From contig JBBRLA010000406.1 of assembly GCA_038231615.1 (NCBI GenBank), positions 1 through 7,816 on the forward strand: DNA of 7,816 nt, given 5' to 3'. The number at the start of each line of letters is the position of its first letter. Position 1 is the first letter of the stretch. This DNA is from JBBRLA01 sp038231615. GTDB taxonomy: Bacteria > Myxococcota_A > Polyangia > Palsa-1104 > JAEUJZ01. Of this stretch, positions 1 through 6,781 are shown one piece after another. The notes under the pieces are model-generated. The model did no database searches. It saw only the letters and a program-made list of their open reading frames with translations, and was not told where the DNA came from. Made by a program: the position numbers and the translations under genes.

Positions 1-3000
1 CCCCAGGGTCGCCTGTCCCGTCTGGACCAGGCGACGGCCTTTCCTCCCGACGACCCGGCCCGGGATGCCGGTCGCGCCGGCTACCGCCGTCAGGCGATGC
101 GCGGCTGCGAGGTGGCGCTGGACGGGTCCGCCGGGCCCGCGCGGGCGGGGGTGATGTACGCAATCACCTGGGTCTCGTTCCCACGGGACGTCACCGTGCC
201 CTTGACGGTCGAGAGCGGCGGGGAACTCTTCTCCTTGTACGTGGACGGCGCGCTGCGCTACCGCGAGGAGGAGCCGGTGCGCCGCCGTCTGCTCTCGCTG
301 TCCTTCGACGCCGGCTGGCACGCGGTGGCGGTGAAGGTGTCGGTGCCCGATGGCCGGGCGCAGTTGCAACTGGCACTGCCGGGAGGCAGCTTCTACGACG
401 GCCCGGCGCAGGGCGCCCCGGCGACCCCTGCGGCACGGGACGAGGATCATCCGGCACTGGCCGGCGTGAGGCGACTGTCCCCGGTGCCGCCGGTGCTCCC
501 CGCCGCCGCCGCGGTCCTATCACGGATGCTGGCCGCGGAGCAGGCCGACATCACCGGCGACACCGACGCGGGCATCCAGGCCGTGGAGGATGCCCTGGCC
601 GCGGCGCCGCGCTTCGCGCCGCTCTTCCTTTTGCAAGCCAATCTGCACATTGCCGACACCAGCCGGCCGCCACGCCTGGTGCGCGACCGGGTGCGGCGCT
701 CACTGACCCGGGGGCTGGAGCTGGACCCGACGCTCCTGCGGGCGCGGATGAACCTGGCCAGCATGGAGTTGCAGGAAGACCACGCCGAACAGGCGCTGAC
801 GCTCTTGAATCGCGAAGCGCGGAGCACCGCGGTTGGGGCAGCTGTCAAGGATGGGGGCAAGGACAGCGGCAAGGACGAGGATGACCGCGCCGTCGGTGGG
901 TGGCAAGGGCTGCTCCTGCGCTACCGCATCTACAAGGCCCGCGGCTGGCTGCACGATGCCGAGAATATGCTGCGCCGGGCGCAAGAAACCGGGCCCGCGG
1001 CCTGCCCACCCCTGGAGGCGCTCATCGACCTGCGCCGCGAGCTGAAGGACGATCGCGGGGTGCTTCTTTATGCAAAGCAGCTGGCCGCCTGCAACCCCTA
1101 CAGCGACCGCTACGCAGATGCCCTGCGAAACTCCGGCGACCTGTCCGGGGCGGAGCGCGAGTACCAGCGTCTCTTGCGCCTGGACCCCGAGAGCGAGTCG
1201 CTGCGGCAGGCGCTGGCCGAAACGCTGGCGCTGTCTGGCGACAAGCCGGGCCTGGGCCGGGCGCGGGCTCTGCTTGAGGCACTGATCACCCATTACCCGC
1301 GGACCTCGTTTTACCGGGTGCGCCTGGCCAACGTGCTGCTGGAGCAGGGCCACCGGGCCGAGGCCGAGGCGGCGTTGCGATCAGGGCTGCTCAAAAGTCC
1401 GGAATCCCCGGACCTGCACCGGGCGCTTTTGGCGCTGGGGGTGCCATCGGTGATGGACCCCGACCGGGTAGACGGGCGTCGGGTCATCCGCGAGTTCTCC
1501 GCCGACAAGCAGGCGGAGCGGCCGGGCGAGCCGGCGGTGATTGTCCTTGACCGCACGGTGACCCGGGTATTCCCCAACGGGGCGCGGCTGACCTTGACCC
1601 ACAACATCATGAAGGTGCTGACCAAAGACGGCATCGACAAGTTTGGCGAGGTGCAAATCCCCGAGGGTGCCGACGTGCTGACCCTGCGGACGGTGAAGGC
1701 CGATGGCACCACCCGGGAACCGGAGGAAATCACCGAGAAGGAGACCATTTCGGCCCCGGACCTGGAGGCCGGGGACTACGTCGAGTTTGAGTACGTCGAC
1801 CGGCAGGCTGCGCCGCCCTCGCTGCCCGACGGCTTTTTGGGGGAGCGTTTCTTCTTTGCCTCGACCGACGCGCCGCTGCATCGCACGGAGTACGTGCTGG
1901 TGACGCCGTGGGACATGCCGCTGCAGCTCGACGTGCGGGGCCGCGACCTGGCCACGGATAAACCCGACCTGCCGCGGGCCACGGTCGAGCGGCGCGGAGG
2001 CGACCGGGTGAGCACCTGGGCGCGGCGGGACGTGCCGCGGATCTTCCCCGAACCGCCCGCGGCGGACAACCTGAGCAGCGAGTGGATTCCCTCGGTGCGC
2101 CCGGCCTCCGGCCTGTCGTTCGAGCGCTGGCGCGACTTCTTGCGGGATCGTCTTTATGAGATCTTTCGACCCAACGAGGAGCTGCGCCGCCTGGCGCGGA
2201 GCGAGGCCAAGGCCAAAGATACCGTGGCCCAAAAGGACGGGGACTCGCCGAAGGAACTGCTGCTGCGGGCGCGGCGGCTAGACGCCTGGGTGCGGCAGAA
2301 CATCAAGGCCGGCGGCAGCCTCGACGAGCCGGCCACGGTGGTGCTGGCCCGGCGGGAGGGCAACCGCAACGTGCTGCTGGCGGCGCTCTTGCGGGCGGCG
2401 GGCGTCCCCTTCGAGATCGATCTAGTGCGCCCGGTCACCGCGGCACATCTGTCGGGGCCGATCCCCGACGTGGAGGCCTTCAGCGAGCCAGTGTTGGCGG
2501 TGGTGCCGCCGCCGTGGGGGAAGGGCGACGGCGCCGGCGGGCCGCTTCTATGGCTGGACCCCAACCACCGCCACAGTCCAACGGGGCTGGTGCGTCCGCC
2601 GCTGCGGGGCGGCAAGGTGCTGCGCGTCATGGCTTCGCCCGGCGTGGGCGATGGGGGGACGGGTGCAGCGGCGTTCTTGACGCTGAACCAGGAAAGCGAC
2701 GGCCGAAGCCCGGGCCAAACACCGGGGTCGGCGGCCCCGGGCCCCACGCCCACGTCTGGGCCCATACCTCCTATAGACCACCGCCAGATGGAGCTGGAAA
2801 TGACCCTTTCCGCGGATGGTAGCGGGGACGTCAGCGTGCGCGAGACGCTGACCGGCTGGCCGGCGCTGGAGTGGCGGGAAGAACTGGAACGCCTTTCGGA
2901 CACGCAGATACGGCAAGAGCTGGAGCAGCGGTCCCTGGGCTTCTTTTTTCCCGGGGCGTCGCTTTCGGACCTGACCTATGGTCCGCTGGCGGATGACAAC

Positions 3001-3459
3001 GCCCCCTTCGTGGTGACCTACCGCTTCCACGCCCCGCAACTGGCGCGGGTGCGGAAAAGCGGCGAGGGCGCGGCGCGGCGCACCGAGCTGGTGCTGCCGG
3101 CGCCCTATCCGTCGCTTCTGGCCAAGCGCTACGTGGGCGTGCCCCAGCGCCGCACGCCCCTGGTGCTGCACTACGTCGTGCCGACTGACCTGGTGGGGCA
3201 GATCCACCTGCCGAAAGGTGCCGGCGAGGTGCTGCTCTCGCCGAAGCTGGCGCTGACCGGCTTTGGCCGTTTTTCCCAGGAGGCCAAGGTCGACGGCGGC
3301 ACGCTGCACCTGCGCGCCCACTTCGCCATGCCGATGCTGCGGGTCGAACCCGACCGCTACCGCGACTTCGTGAGCTACGCCGCCCGCGTCGACGCCGCCG
3401 AGGATGCGGTGGCGATCATCCCAATCACCCCAAGTACAAGCCATACAGAGTCACGTTGA
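1..3459 (+). CDS. Large TPR / DUF3857 / transglutaminase-like protein, 5' end missing
   Basis: The frame is open from base 1 with coding-like, GC-ending codons. There is no ATG, GTG or TTG before the ATG at 97 and no convincing ribosome site there, so the gene probably starts outside the window; 1152 residues are visible. In order: a beta-rich segment resembling a PA14-type sandwich (about nt 130-400, with LYVDG and GWHAVAVKV); helical tetratricopeptide-like repeats (about 505-1440), interrupted by a Lys/Asp-rich insert (about 844-900); a DUF3857-type domain (about 1537-2100); a transglutaminase-like region (about 2250-2600); a Pro/Gly linker (about 2700-2785); and a beta-rich C-terminus like the segment that follows such domains in other proteins. 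The transglutaminase Asp strand is kept (WLDP at 2551), but the usual Cys and His positions read REGNRN and FSEP. It is therefore probably a non-catalytic, envelope-associated scaffold; location is inferred because no signal peptide is visible. Domain assignment is fairly sure, function unknown. Confidence 0.88.
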   Translation, partial: PQGRLSRLDQATAFPPDDPARDAGRAGYRRQAMRGCEVALDGSAGPARAGVMYAITWVSFPRDVTVPLTVESGGELFSLYVDGALRYREEEPVRRRLLSLSFDAGWHAVAVKVSVPDGRAQLQLALPGGSFYDGPAQGAPATPAARDEDHPALAGVRRLSPVPPVLPAAAAVLSRMLAAEQADITGDTDAGIQAVEDALAAAPRFAPLFLLQANLHIADTSRPPRLVRDRVRRSLTRGLELDPTLLRARMNLASMELQEDHAEQALTLLNREARSTAVGAAVKDGGKDSGKDEDDRAVGGWQGLLLRYRIYKARGWLHDAENMLRRAQETGPAACPPLEALIDLRRELKDDRGVLLYAKQLAACNPYSDRYADALRNSGDLSGAEREYQRLLRLDPESESLRQALAETLALSGDKPGLGRARALLEALITHYPRTSFYRVRLANVLLEQGHRAEAEAALRSGLLKSPESPDLHRALLALGVPSVMDPDRVDGRRVIREFSADKQAERPGEPAVIVLDRTVTRVFPNGARLTLTHNIMKVLTKDGIDKFGEVQIPEGADVLTLRTVKADGTTREPEEITEKETISAPDLEAGDYVEFEYVDRQAAPPSLPDGFLGERFFFASTDAPLHRTEYVLVTPWDMPLQLDVRGRDLATDKPDLPRATVERRGGDRVSTWARRDVPRIFPEPPAADNLSSEWIPSVRPASGLSFERWRDFLRDRLYEIFRPNEELRRLARSEAKAKDTVAQKDGDSPKELLLRARRLDAWVRQNIKAGGSLDEPATVVLARREGNRNVLLAALLRAAGVPFEIDLVRPVTAAHLSGPIPDVEAFSEPVLAVVPPPWGKGDGAGGPLLWLDPNHRHSPTGLVRPPLRGGKVLRVMASPGVGDGGTGAAAFLTLNQESDGRSPGQTPGSAAPGPTPTSGPIPPIDHRQMELEMTLSADGSGDVSVRETLTGWPALEWREELERLSDTQIRQELEQRSLGFFFPGASLSDLTYGPLADDNAPFVVTYRFHAPQLARVRKSGEGAARRTELVLPAPYPSLLAKRYVGVPQRRTPLVLHYVVPTDLVGQIHLPKGAGEVLLSPKLALTGFGRFSQEAKVDGGTLHLRAHFAMPMLRVEPDRYRDFVSYAARVDAAEDAVAIIPITPSTSHTESR
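844..900 (+). other. Lys/Asp-rich low-complexity insert in the TPR region
   Basis: The codons here give a charged stretch containing GGKD followed by SGKD, from a small tandem duplication of a GGCAAGGAC-type unit. It separates two helical repeat blocks and is probably a flexible loop. The frame is kept. Confidence 0.5.
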
Positions 3460-3512
3460 TAAAGAGTCCTTTCAGTTCAGGAAGAAGCACATGGCCGGAG
3501 CAGATTTTGGCG

Positions 3513-3551
3513 CTCCCCACGGCTTCGCATTCGCTCAGCCGCGTGGGCCCA
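3513..3551 (+). repeat. Internal unit, copy 1
   Basis: This 39-base unit matches 3608-3646 at 33 positions by hand alignment. Its own hairpin (arms starting CCCACGGCT, loop ATTC) has two mismatched pairs near the loop. Downstream, CTCAG (3534-3538) and CTGAG (3563-3567) enclose GTGGG/CCCAC, giving a second possible hairpin. Confidence 0.8.
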
Positions 3552-3607
3552 TCCCACAGCGACTGAGGGAGCGCACTACTGTACGTGACCGAAGAAGCGT
3601 GGGGGCA

Positions 3608-3646
3608 CTCCCCACGGACTCGCATTCGCGAGTCCGCGTGGGCCCA
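3608..3646 (+). repeat. Internal unit, copy 2, with perfect 8-bp hairpin
   Basis: GGACTCGC (3616-3623) and GCGAGTCC (3628-3635) pair perfectly around the loop ATTC. CCCAC (3611-3615) and GTGGG (3638-3642) extend the stem past a two-base GC bulge. Two of the base pairs that differ from copy 1 are changed on both arms, so pairing is kept. Confidence 0.85.
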
Positions 3647-3676
3647 CCCATGGCCTCGCAAATGCGAGGACATGGG
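3647..3676 (+). repeat. Second hairpin of copy 2
   Basis: CCTCGC (3654-3659) and GCGAGG (3664-3669) pair around the loop AAAT. Beyond a single G/A mismatch, CCCATG (3647-3652) pairs with CATGGG (3671-3676). Copy 1 has only a shorter counterpart here, so this arm was gained in one copy or lost from the other. Confidence 0.8.
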
Positions 3677-3721
3677 GGAGAGGTACGCCAAAAGATGCCC
3701 GGCCAGGTGCTTCTGTTTCCC

Positions 3722-3746
3722 TTGACACCCGGTTCCGTCGTAAAAT
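3722..3746 (+). promoter_or_regulatory. Weak promoter-like sequence before the GumN/TraB gene
   Basis: TTGACA (3722-3727) is a perfect -35 consensus and TAAAAT (3741-3746) a good -10 match, but the spacer is only 13 bases where about 17 is usual. A start site from this -10 would fall almost on the ATG at 3753 and give a nearly leaderless mRNA. That fits the absence of a Shine-Dalgarno sequence, but remains speculative. Confidence 0.25.
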
Positions 3747-3752
3747 GGCCAT

Positions 3753-4826
3753 ATGGGCATCGCCGTCCGCATGATACTCGTGGTGGTCCTTTGCCTGTCG
3801 GGCTGTGCGGGACGGCATGCGCCACCAAGAACGCCGCCCCCCTCTTCCGGGAAGGTCGCGCAGAAGCCGGCAGGCAAGACGGGCAAGAAGTCCCCACCCA
3901 AGCCTACATCGAAGACCGCCGCCAAGGCCAAAAAGAAGGTCTCGGGCAAGGCGCTGGCCGTCGCGCCGCCGACCCCGCTGGAGGGACCACCGCTGCTCTT
4001 CTGGCGGGTCAGCCAGCCCGGTGGGGGGACGGCCTACTTCTTAGGCTCGGTCCACTTGCGTCGCAACACGCCGCCCTTCGATCCGGTGATCGAGGAAGCC
4101 TTCGAGAGCGCCGACACCCTGGTGGTCGAGGTCGACACCAAGGAGAAGGCAGCGGACAAGATGCAGGCGCTTTACGCCAAGAGCATGGCCTTGCCCCGGG
4201 GCGAGACCTTGCAGAGCCGGCTCTCACCGGCAACTTTTCAGGCGCTTTCGGCGGAGATGGAGCGGCAAGGCCTGTCGATGCAGGCCGCTATGGAACTGAA
4301 GCCGTGGGCCGTGTTCCTCTTGCTGACCGTCGAACAGTTCAAGAAGCTGGGCTACGCCAGCGAGAAGGGCGTGGACCAGCGCTTCCTCGAACGAGCCTAC
4401 ATCGAGCGCCCGCCCCGTCGCGTCGTATCGCTGGAGACCGCCGACTTCCAGCTCCGGCTCTTCGATGGATTTCCCCCGGACGCCCAGGAGCAGCTTTTGC
4501 GCGAAGTGCTGCGCAATCCCAAGGACATGCAAAAGAACATGGACACGATGATGGACGCCTGGGAAAGCGGCGACCCGAAGGCGCTGGAGGAGACAACGTT
4601 CGGCTCTCTGCGCACGGAACCCGAGACGGCGCCCTTCTACAAGCTGATGTACTTCGATCGCAACCTCACGATGGCCGAAAAGCTGGCCAAGCTGCTGACG
4701 GAACCGCGGACGTACTTCGTGGTGGTCGGCGCCGGCCACTTGGTGGGCGACAAGGGGCTGGTCGCGCTGCTGGCCCACAAGGGCTACTCGGTGAAGCAGC
4801 TTCACCGGCGGCCGATCGGCGACTGA
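3753..4826 (+). CDS. GumN/TraB-family (TIKI-like) lipoprotein
   Basis: A 357-residue protein. The N-terminus has a short hydrophobic run ending in LSGC, a lipobox with Cys18 as the modified residue, so it is probably lipid-anchored in the envelope. Residues about 19-75 are a Pro/Lys/Ala-rich linker. The rest matches the TraB/GumN domain: GSVH (98-101), EVD (126-128), the LET and Gln-rich middle segment, and GAGH (326-329) followed by LVG. The two GxxH motifs and an acidic residue are the conserved set of the TraB/TIKI superfamily, whose animal members are metalloproteases; activity of bacterial GumN-type proteins is largely unproven. The start at 3753 lacks a ribosome site; ATG at 3771 in the same frame also leaves a lipobox. 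The gene follows the palindromic element and converges on the PEGA gene. Family call is confident, substrate unknown. Confidence 0.9.
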   Translation: MGIAVRMILVVVLCLSGCAGRHAPPRTPPPSSGKVAQKPAGKTGKKSPPKPTSKTAAKAKKKVSGKALAVAPPTPLEGPPLLFWRVSQPGGGTAYFLGSVHLRRNTPPFDPVIEEAFESADTLVVEVDTKEKAADKMQALYAKSMALPRGETLQSRLSPATFQALSAEMERQGLSMQAAMELKPWAVFLLLTVEQFKKLGYASEKGVDQRFLERAYIERPPRRVVSLETADFQLRLFDGFPPDAQEQLLREVLRNPKDMQKNMDTMMDAWESGDPKALEETTFGSLRTEPETAPFYKLMYFDRNLTMAEKLAKLLTEPRTYFVVVGAGHLVGDKGLVALLAHKGYSVKQLHRRPIGD

Positions 4827-4844
4827 AAGCGTCGGCGCTTTCAG
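4823..4844. terminator. Hairpin shared by two convergent gene ends
   Basis: CTGAAAGCG (4823-4831) and CGCTTTCAG (4836-4844) form a perfect 9-bp stem with loop TCGG. The TGA of the lipoprotein gene (4824-4826) lies in one arm and the TGA of the PEGA gene (complement of 4841-4843) in the other. Neither side has a T-tract, so it is not a textbook intrinsic terminator. It may act as a bidirectional terminator or protect both mRNA 3' ends. A 10-base palindrome, GCCGATCGGC, sits just before it at 4811-4820. Confidence 0.6.
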
Positions 4845-6214
4845 TAGACCAGTGGGCCGGTGCAGACGTGCCCATCGGGGCAGTTGGGGGTGCGGGTAAG
4901 GGCCACGCCGATCCCCACTGCTGCGGCGCTGCCCGCGAGGATCGCCCCGGCGGCGGTCAGGAACCACCACTTCTTGTAAAGCGGCGTACGCACCACCGGT
5001 GGTGGCGGCAGGGGTTCGTCGGCCAGCATGGGCGCCCCCTCGTAGTCCACGCCGCCGTAGAGCGTCTCGCCGAGCTGCCCCAGCTTGAGGTCCATATCGT
5101 CCGTCGGAGACAGGGTCGCGGTGATCTCCTTCAGCAGGCGTCGGCTGCGCAGGTCGTAGAGGAAGAGGATCACCCGACCGGGCACAAGGCGCAGGAACAC
5201 GCCGTGGTCCAGGTACATCGTCTCCTTCAGGTTGTCCACCACCGGATCGAGCCGTGGGCCGCCCATCTCCTTTTCCACTCGCTCCAGCGCCTGCTGCACC
5301 AGCAGGAATTTCTCCGAGCGGACCAGCCGGGCCATCGCATTCGCCGGGGTCCGCGAGCCCACGGTCACCACTCGCAGGCCCTTGCGGTAGCCGATCTTCT
5401 TGAAGGTCAGGAAGTGCTCGCCCACCAGCAGGTCGCCCGCGTCGAGCGGGGTGACACCCTGATAGGTGCCGTCCACGAAGACCTGGGCGCCATCGGGCTC
5501 GCTGGTGATGTGCGCCTGGCCGTGGGCCAGTTTGCTCACCGCCCGCCGCGCCTCTTCCAGGGGTTCCTTTATGTCCGGCGGGAACTGCTCGGCATCGAAC
5601 TGGTAGTCGTTGCGCCAGGTCAAGAGACGAATGAGCGCGGCATTGCACGCCCTGCGGCTGCCCTTTTCCAGCTGCGCCACGGCCAGGGCCAGCATGGCAT
5701 CGGCCAGCTCCTGCTTCTTGATGTAGGGCAGAACCTCGATGAGCTGGTCCACGGCGTCCTGGAGCTGCGGGATGGCAGCGTCCAGTTCCAGGCGCTGCAT
5801 GGCCTCGCGCCCTTTCTGGTAGGCGCCCCGGGCCAGGTCGATCTGGTCCCCGGGCACGTCGCCGGCAAAGTCGGAGAGCCGGGTGTCCAGGTCCTTCATG
5901 TCCAGCCGGGCGTTGTGGCGCAGGGTCTCGGAGAGGCTGCGCAGGATGGGCACGGCGGTGCTCTCGGGCACCCCGGGGTGGGACAGGGGGAACACGGTGA
6001 CCTGCACCCGCTGCTTCTTCTCGGCGGCGGCCTTGGGGGCGCCCGGCACTGGGGGGACGGGCTTCCCGTTGGGCAAGGGCGGGGTCTCTCCCGTGGGGGG
6101 GGGCTCGACCGCGGGGATGGCGTCGGCGGGTGGCACGCGGAGGTCGACTGCCCTTGGCGCCGCGCGCAGCGGCAAGCTCGCGAGGCAGAAAAGGAGGCAC
6201 ACCGCGCGTCGCAT
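4841..6214 (-). CDS. PEGA-domain protein with signal peptide and C-terminal membrane segment
   Basis: A 457-residue protein. The frame stays open further upstream, but the ATG at 6214 gives a proper signal peptide (residues 1 to about 18: MRR, a hydrophobic core, then LRA). It also lies two bases after the preceding stop (TGA GC ATG), which favours translational coupling. Then come a Pro-rich linker (about 28-60), a segment about 68-115 with a VFPL strand somewhat like TolB/FlgO-type N-terminal domains (weak), a helical TPR-like region (about 125-228), and a PEGA domain (about 232-295, around SEPDGAQVFVDG and GEHFLTFKKIGYRKG). A beta-rich region leads to a Pro-rich patch and one membrane helix (about 416-440, after KKWW). 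The tail holds a Cys pair (CPDGHVC). PEGA domains are small beta folds common in surface proteins; this architecture is typical of myxobacteria. Function unknown. Confidence 0.88.
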   Translation of the reverse strand: MRRAVCLLFCLASLPLRAAPRAVDLRVPPADAIPAVEPPPTGETPPLPNGKPVPPVPGAPKAAAEKKQRVQVTVFPLSHPGVPESTAVPILRSLSETLRHNARLDMKDLDTRLSDFAGDVPGDQIDLARGAYQKGREAMQRLELDAAIPQLQDAVDQLIEVLPYIKKQELADAMLALAVAQLEKGSRRACNAALIRLLTWRNDYQFDAEQFPPDIKEPLEEARRAVSKLAHGQAHITSEPDGAQVFVDGTYQGVTPLDAGDLLVGEHFLTFKKIGYRKGLRVVTVGSRTPANAMARLVRSEKFLLVQQALERVEKEMGGPRLDPVVDNLKETMYLDHGVFLRLVPGRVILFLYDLRSRRLLKEITATLSPTDDMDLKLGQLGETLYGGVDYEGAPMLADEPLPPPPVVRTPLYKKWWFLTAAGAILAGSAAAVGIGVALTRTPNCPDGHVCTGPLVY

Positions 6215-6216
6215 GC

Positions 6217-6666
6217 TCAGCGGGTCTTGCTCAGCTTGCGGACCCGGGCGGAAAGCAGCGGGTCGTGGGCCATATAGGAGTGCAGCGTGGCCCGTAGCTC
6301 TTCTCCGAAGGGGTCGTCGCTGCTGAAGCCATCCAGGTGGCAGCGCACAGCGTCGTCGATCAGGTCTTCGACGGCCTGGGAGGCGGTGATCTCGCCCCGG
6401 CGGAGCTTGCCCGCTATCTCCTTGACCAGTTCGCTGCGCGGGGTTGCCTCGACGGGGGCGGCGCGGCCCACAGCGGCGGCCTTGCGTACCGGCTCGGCCC
6501 CGCGCACCTTGCCGACGGCGGCGGCCTGGGTCGCCTGCGCCACCTGGGCGACGCCACTGACCTTGTCGGCAGAGGGGACCGGCTGCTTGGCCCGTACGCC
6601 CTCGGCCCGCGATACAGGATCGGGGGAGGACGCTGCCGGGGTGGAGGCTCGTGGCTTCTGAGACAT
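6217..6666 (-). CDS. Uncharacterised 149-residue protein, first gene of a two-gene operon
   Basis: I do not recognise this protein. Residues 1 to about 75 are low-complexity, rich in Ala, Val, Pro and Lys, with no signal peptide or membrane segment. Residues about 77-149 look like a compact helical domain: SELVKEIAGKLRRGEITASQ, then an acidic helix, and a DPLLSARVRKL end. Small Myxococcota proteins with a GE(I/L)T..QA helix followed by a DP-L motif are familiar to me, but I have no function for them. Codon use is normal for the window, supporting a real gene. The ATG at 6666 has only a short-spaced AAGG three bases upstream. Its stop is two bases before the PEGA gene start, so the two are probably co-transcribed; it is likely cytoplasmic. 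Confidence 0.78.
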   Translation of the reverse strand: MSQKPRASTPAASSPDPVSRAEGVRAKQPVPSADKVSGVAQVAQATQAAAVGKVRGAEPVRKAAAVGRAAPVEATPRSELVKEIAGKLRRGEITASQAVEDLIDDAVRCHLDGFSSDDPFGEELRATLHSYMAHDPLLSARVRKLSKTR

Positions 6667-6674
6667 GGGCCTTA

Positions 6675-6704
6675 TTTATCACGATACCAGATCCGCGCAC
6701 GCAA
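6675..6704 (-). promoter_or_regulatory. Candidate promoter for the minus-strand operon
   Basis: Read on the minus strand, TTGCGT (6704-6699) and GATAAA (6680-6675) are separated by 18 bases and lie just before the ATG at 6666. The AT-rich patch is distinct in this GC-rich DNA. TATCACGATA (6677-6686), with TATC/GATA arms, overlaps the -10 and could be an operator half. All matches are modest. Confidence 0.25.
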
Positions 6705-6765
6705 AAGGAGGCGGCCGGGGCGCTTTTGAGAGGGTACGATGGCAGACCATGCCGACTGCCATCGC

Positions 6766-6773
6766 GGGAGGGA
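6766..6773 (+). promoter_or_regulatory. Ribosome binding site fixing the glycosyltransferase start
   Basis: GGGAGGGA ends eight bases before the ATG at 6782, with its GGAGG core ten bases away. The in-frame ATGs at 6665 and 6749 have poorer sites: 6665 overlaps the start of the opposite-strand gene, and the nearest purine run to 6749 (GAGAGGG, 6728-6734) is 14 bases away. Confidence 0.65.
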
Positions 6774-6781
6774 CGCCCGAC

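Larger units (their letters stand above)
3483..3714. repeat. Palindromic element with imperfect inverted ends and nested hairpins
   Basis: The left end (3483-3512) and right end (3686-3714) are inverted repeats. Three blocks match exactly when one end is reverse-complemented: AGAAGCAC, TGGCCGG and TTTTGGCG. Inside lie two related units (3513-3551 and 3608-3646) and several smaller hairpins. The left unit is closed by GCGCTCCC (3510-3517) with GGGAGCGC (3567-3574), the right by CTCCCC (3608-3613) with GGGGAG (3675-3680). CTCCCC at 3513 can also pair with GGGGAG at 3675, so local and global folds compete. The element fills the gap between two same-direction genes, 23 bases after one stop and 38 before the next start. 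It carries no open frame of its own and no T-tract. It may be a MITE or REP/BIME-like repeat, or a structured RNA; I cannot name a family. Confidence 0.8.

Noticed and set aside
3483..3714. CRISPR array
   Set aside because: There are only two 39-base related units with one interval, each an internal hairpin inside larger inverted ends. That is not a series of repeats with equal spacers.
3425..3949. Minus-strand 174-codon frame across the intergenic gap
   Set aside because: It includes the palindromic element and the complement of two gene ends; there is no ribosome site and no recognisable domain.
4224..6200. Minus-strand 658-codon frame
   Set aside because: It overlaps the PEGA gene in another frame and the lipoprotein gene antisense, and has Arg/Pro/Gly/Ala-rich shadow composition without motifs.
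3404..6277. Plus-strand open frame of 957 codons spanning the gap, the lipoprotein gene and the PEGA gene
   Set aside because: It runs in another frame of the lipoprotein gene and antisense to the PEGA gene, crosses the palindromic element, and shows Gly/Arg/His-rich composition with no family motif. Such frames are common in GC-rich DNA.
6705..6711. AAGGAGG, a consensus ribosome site in the divergent gap
   Set aside because: No ATG or GTG follows at working distance. The nearest TTG (6726) is 14 bases away and not in frame with the glycosyltransferase gene.
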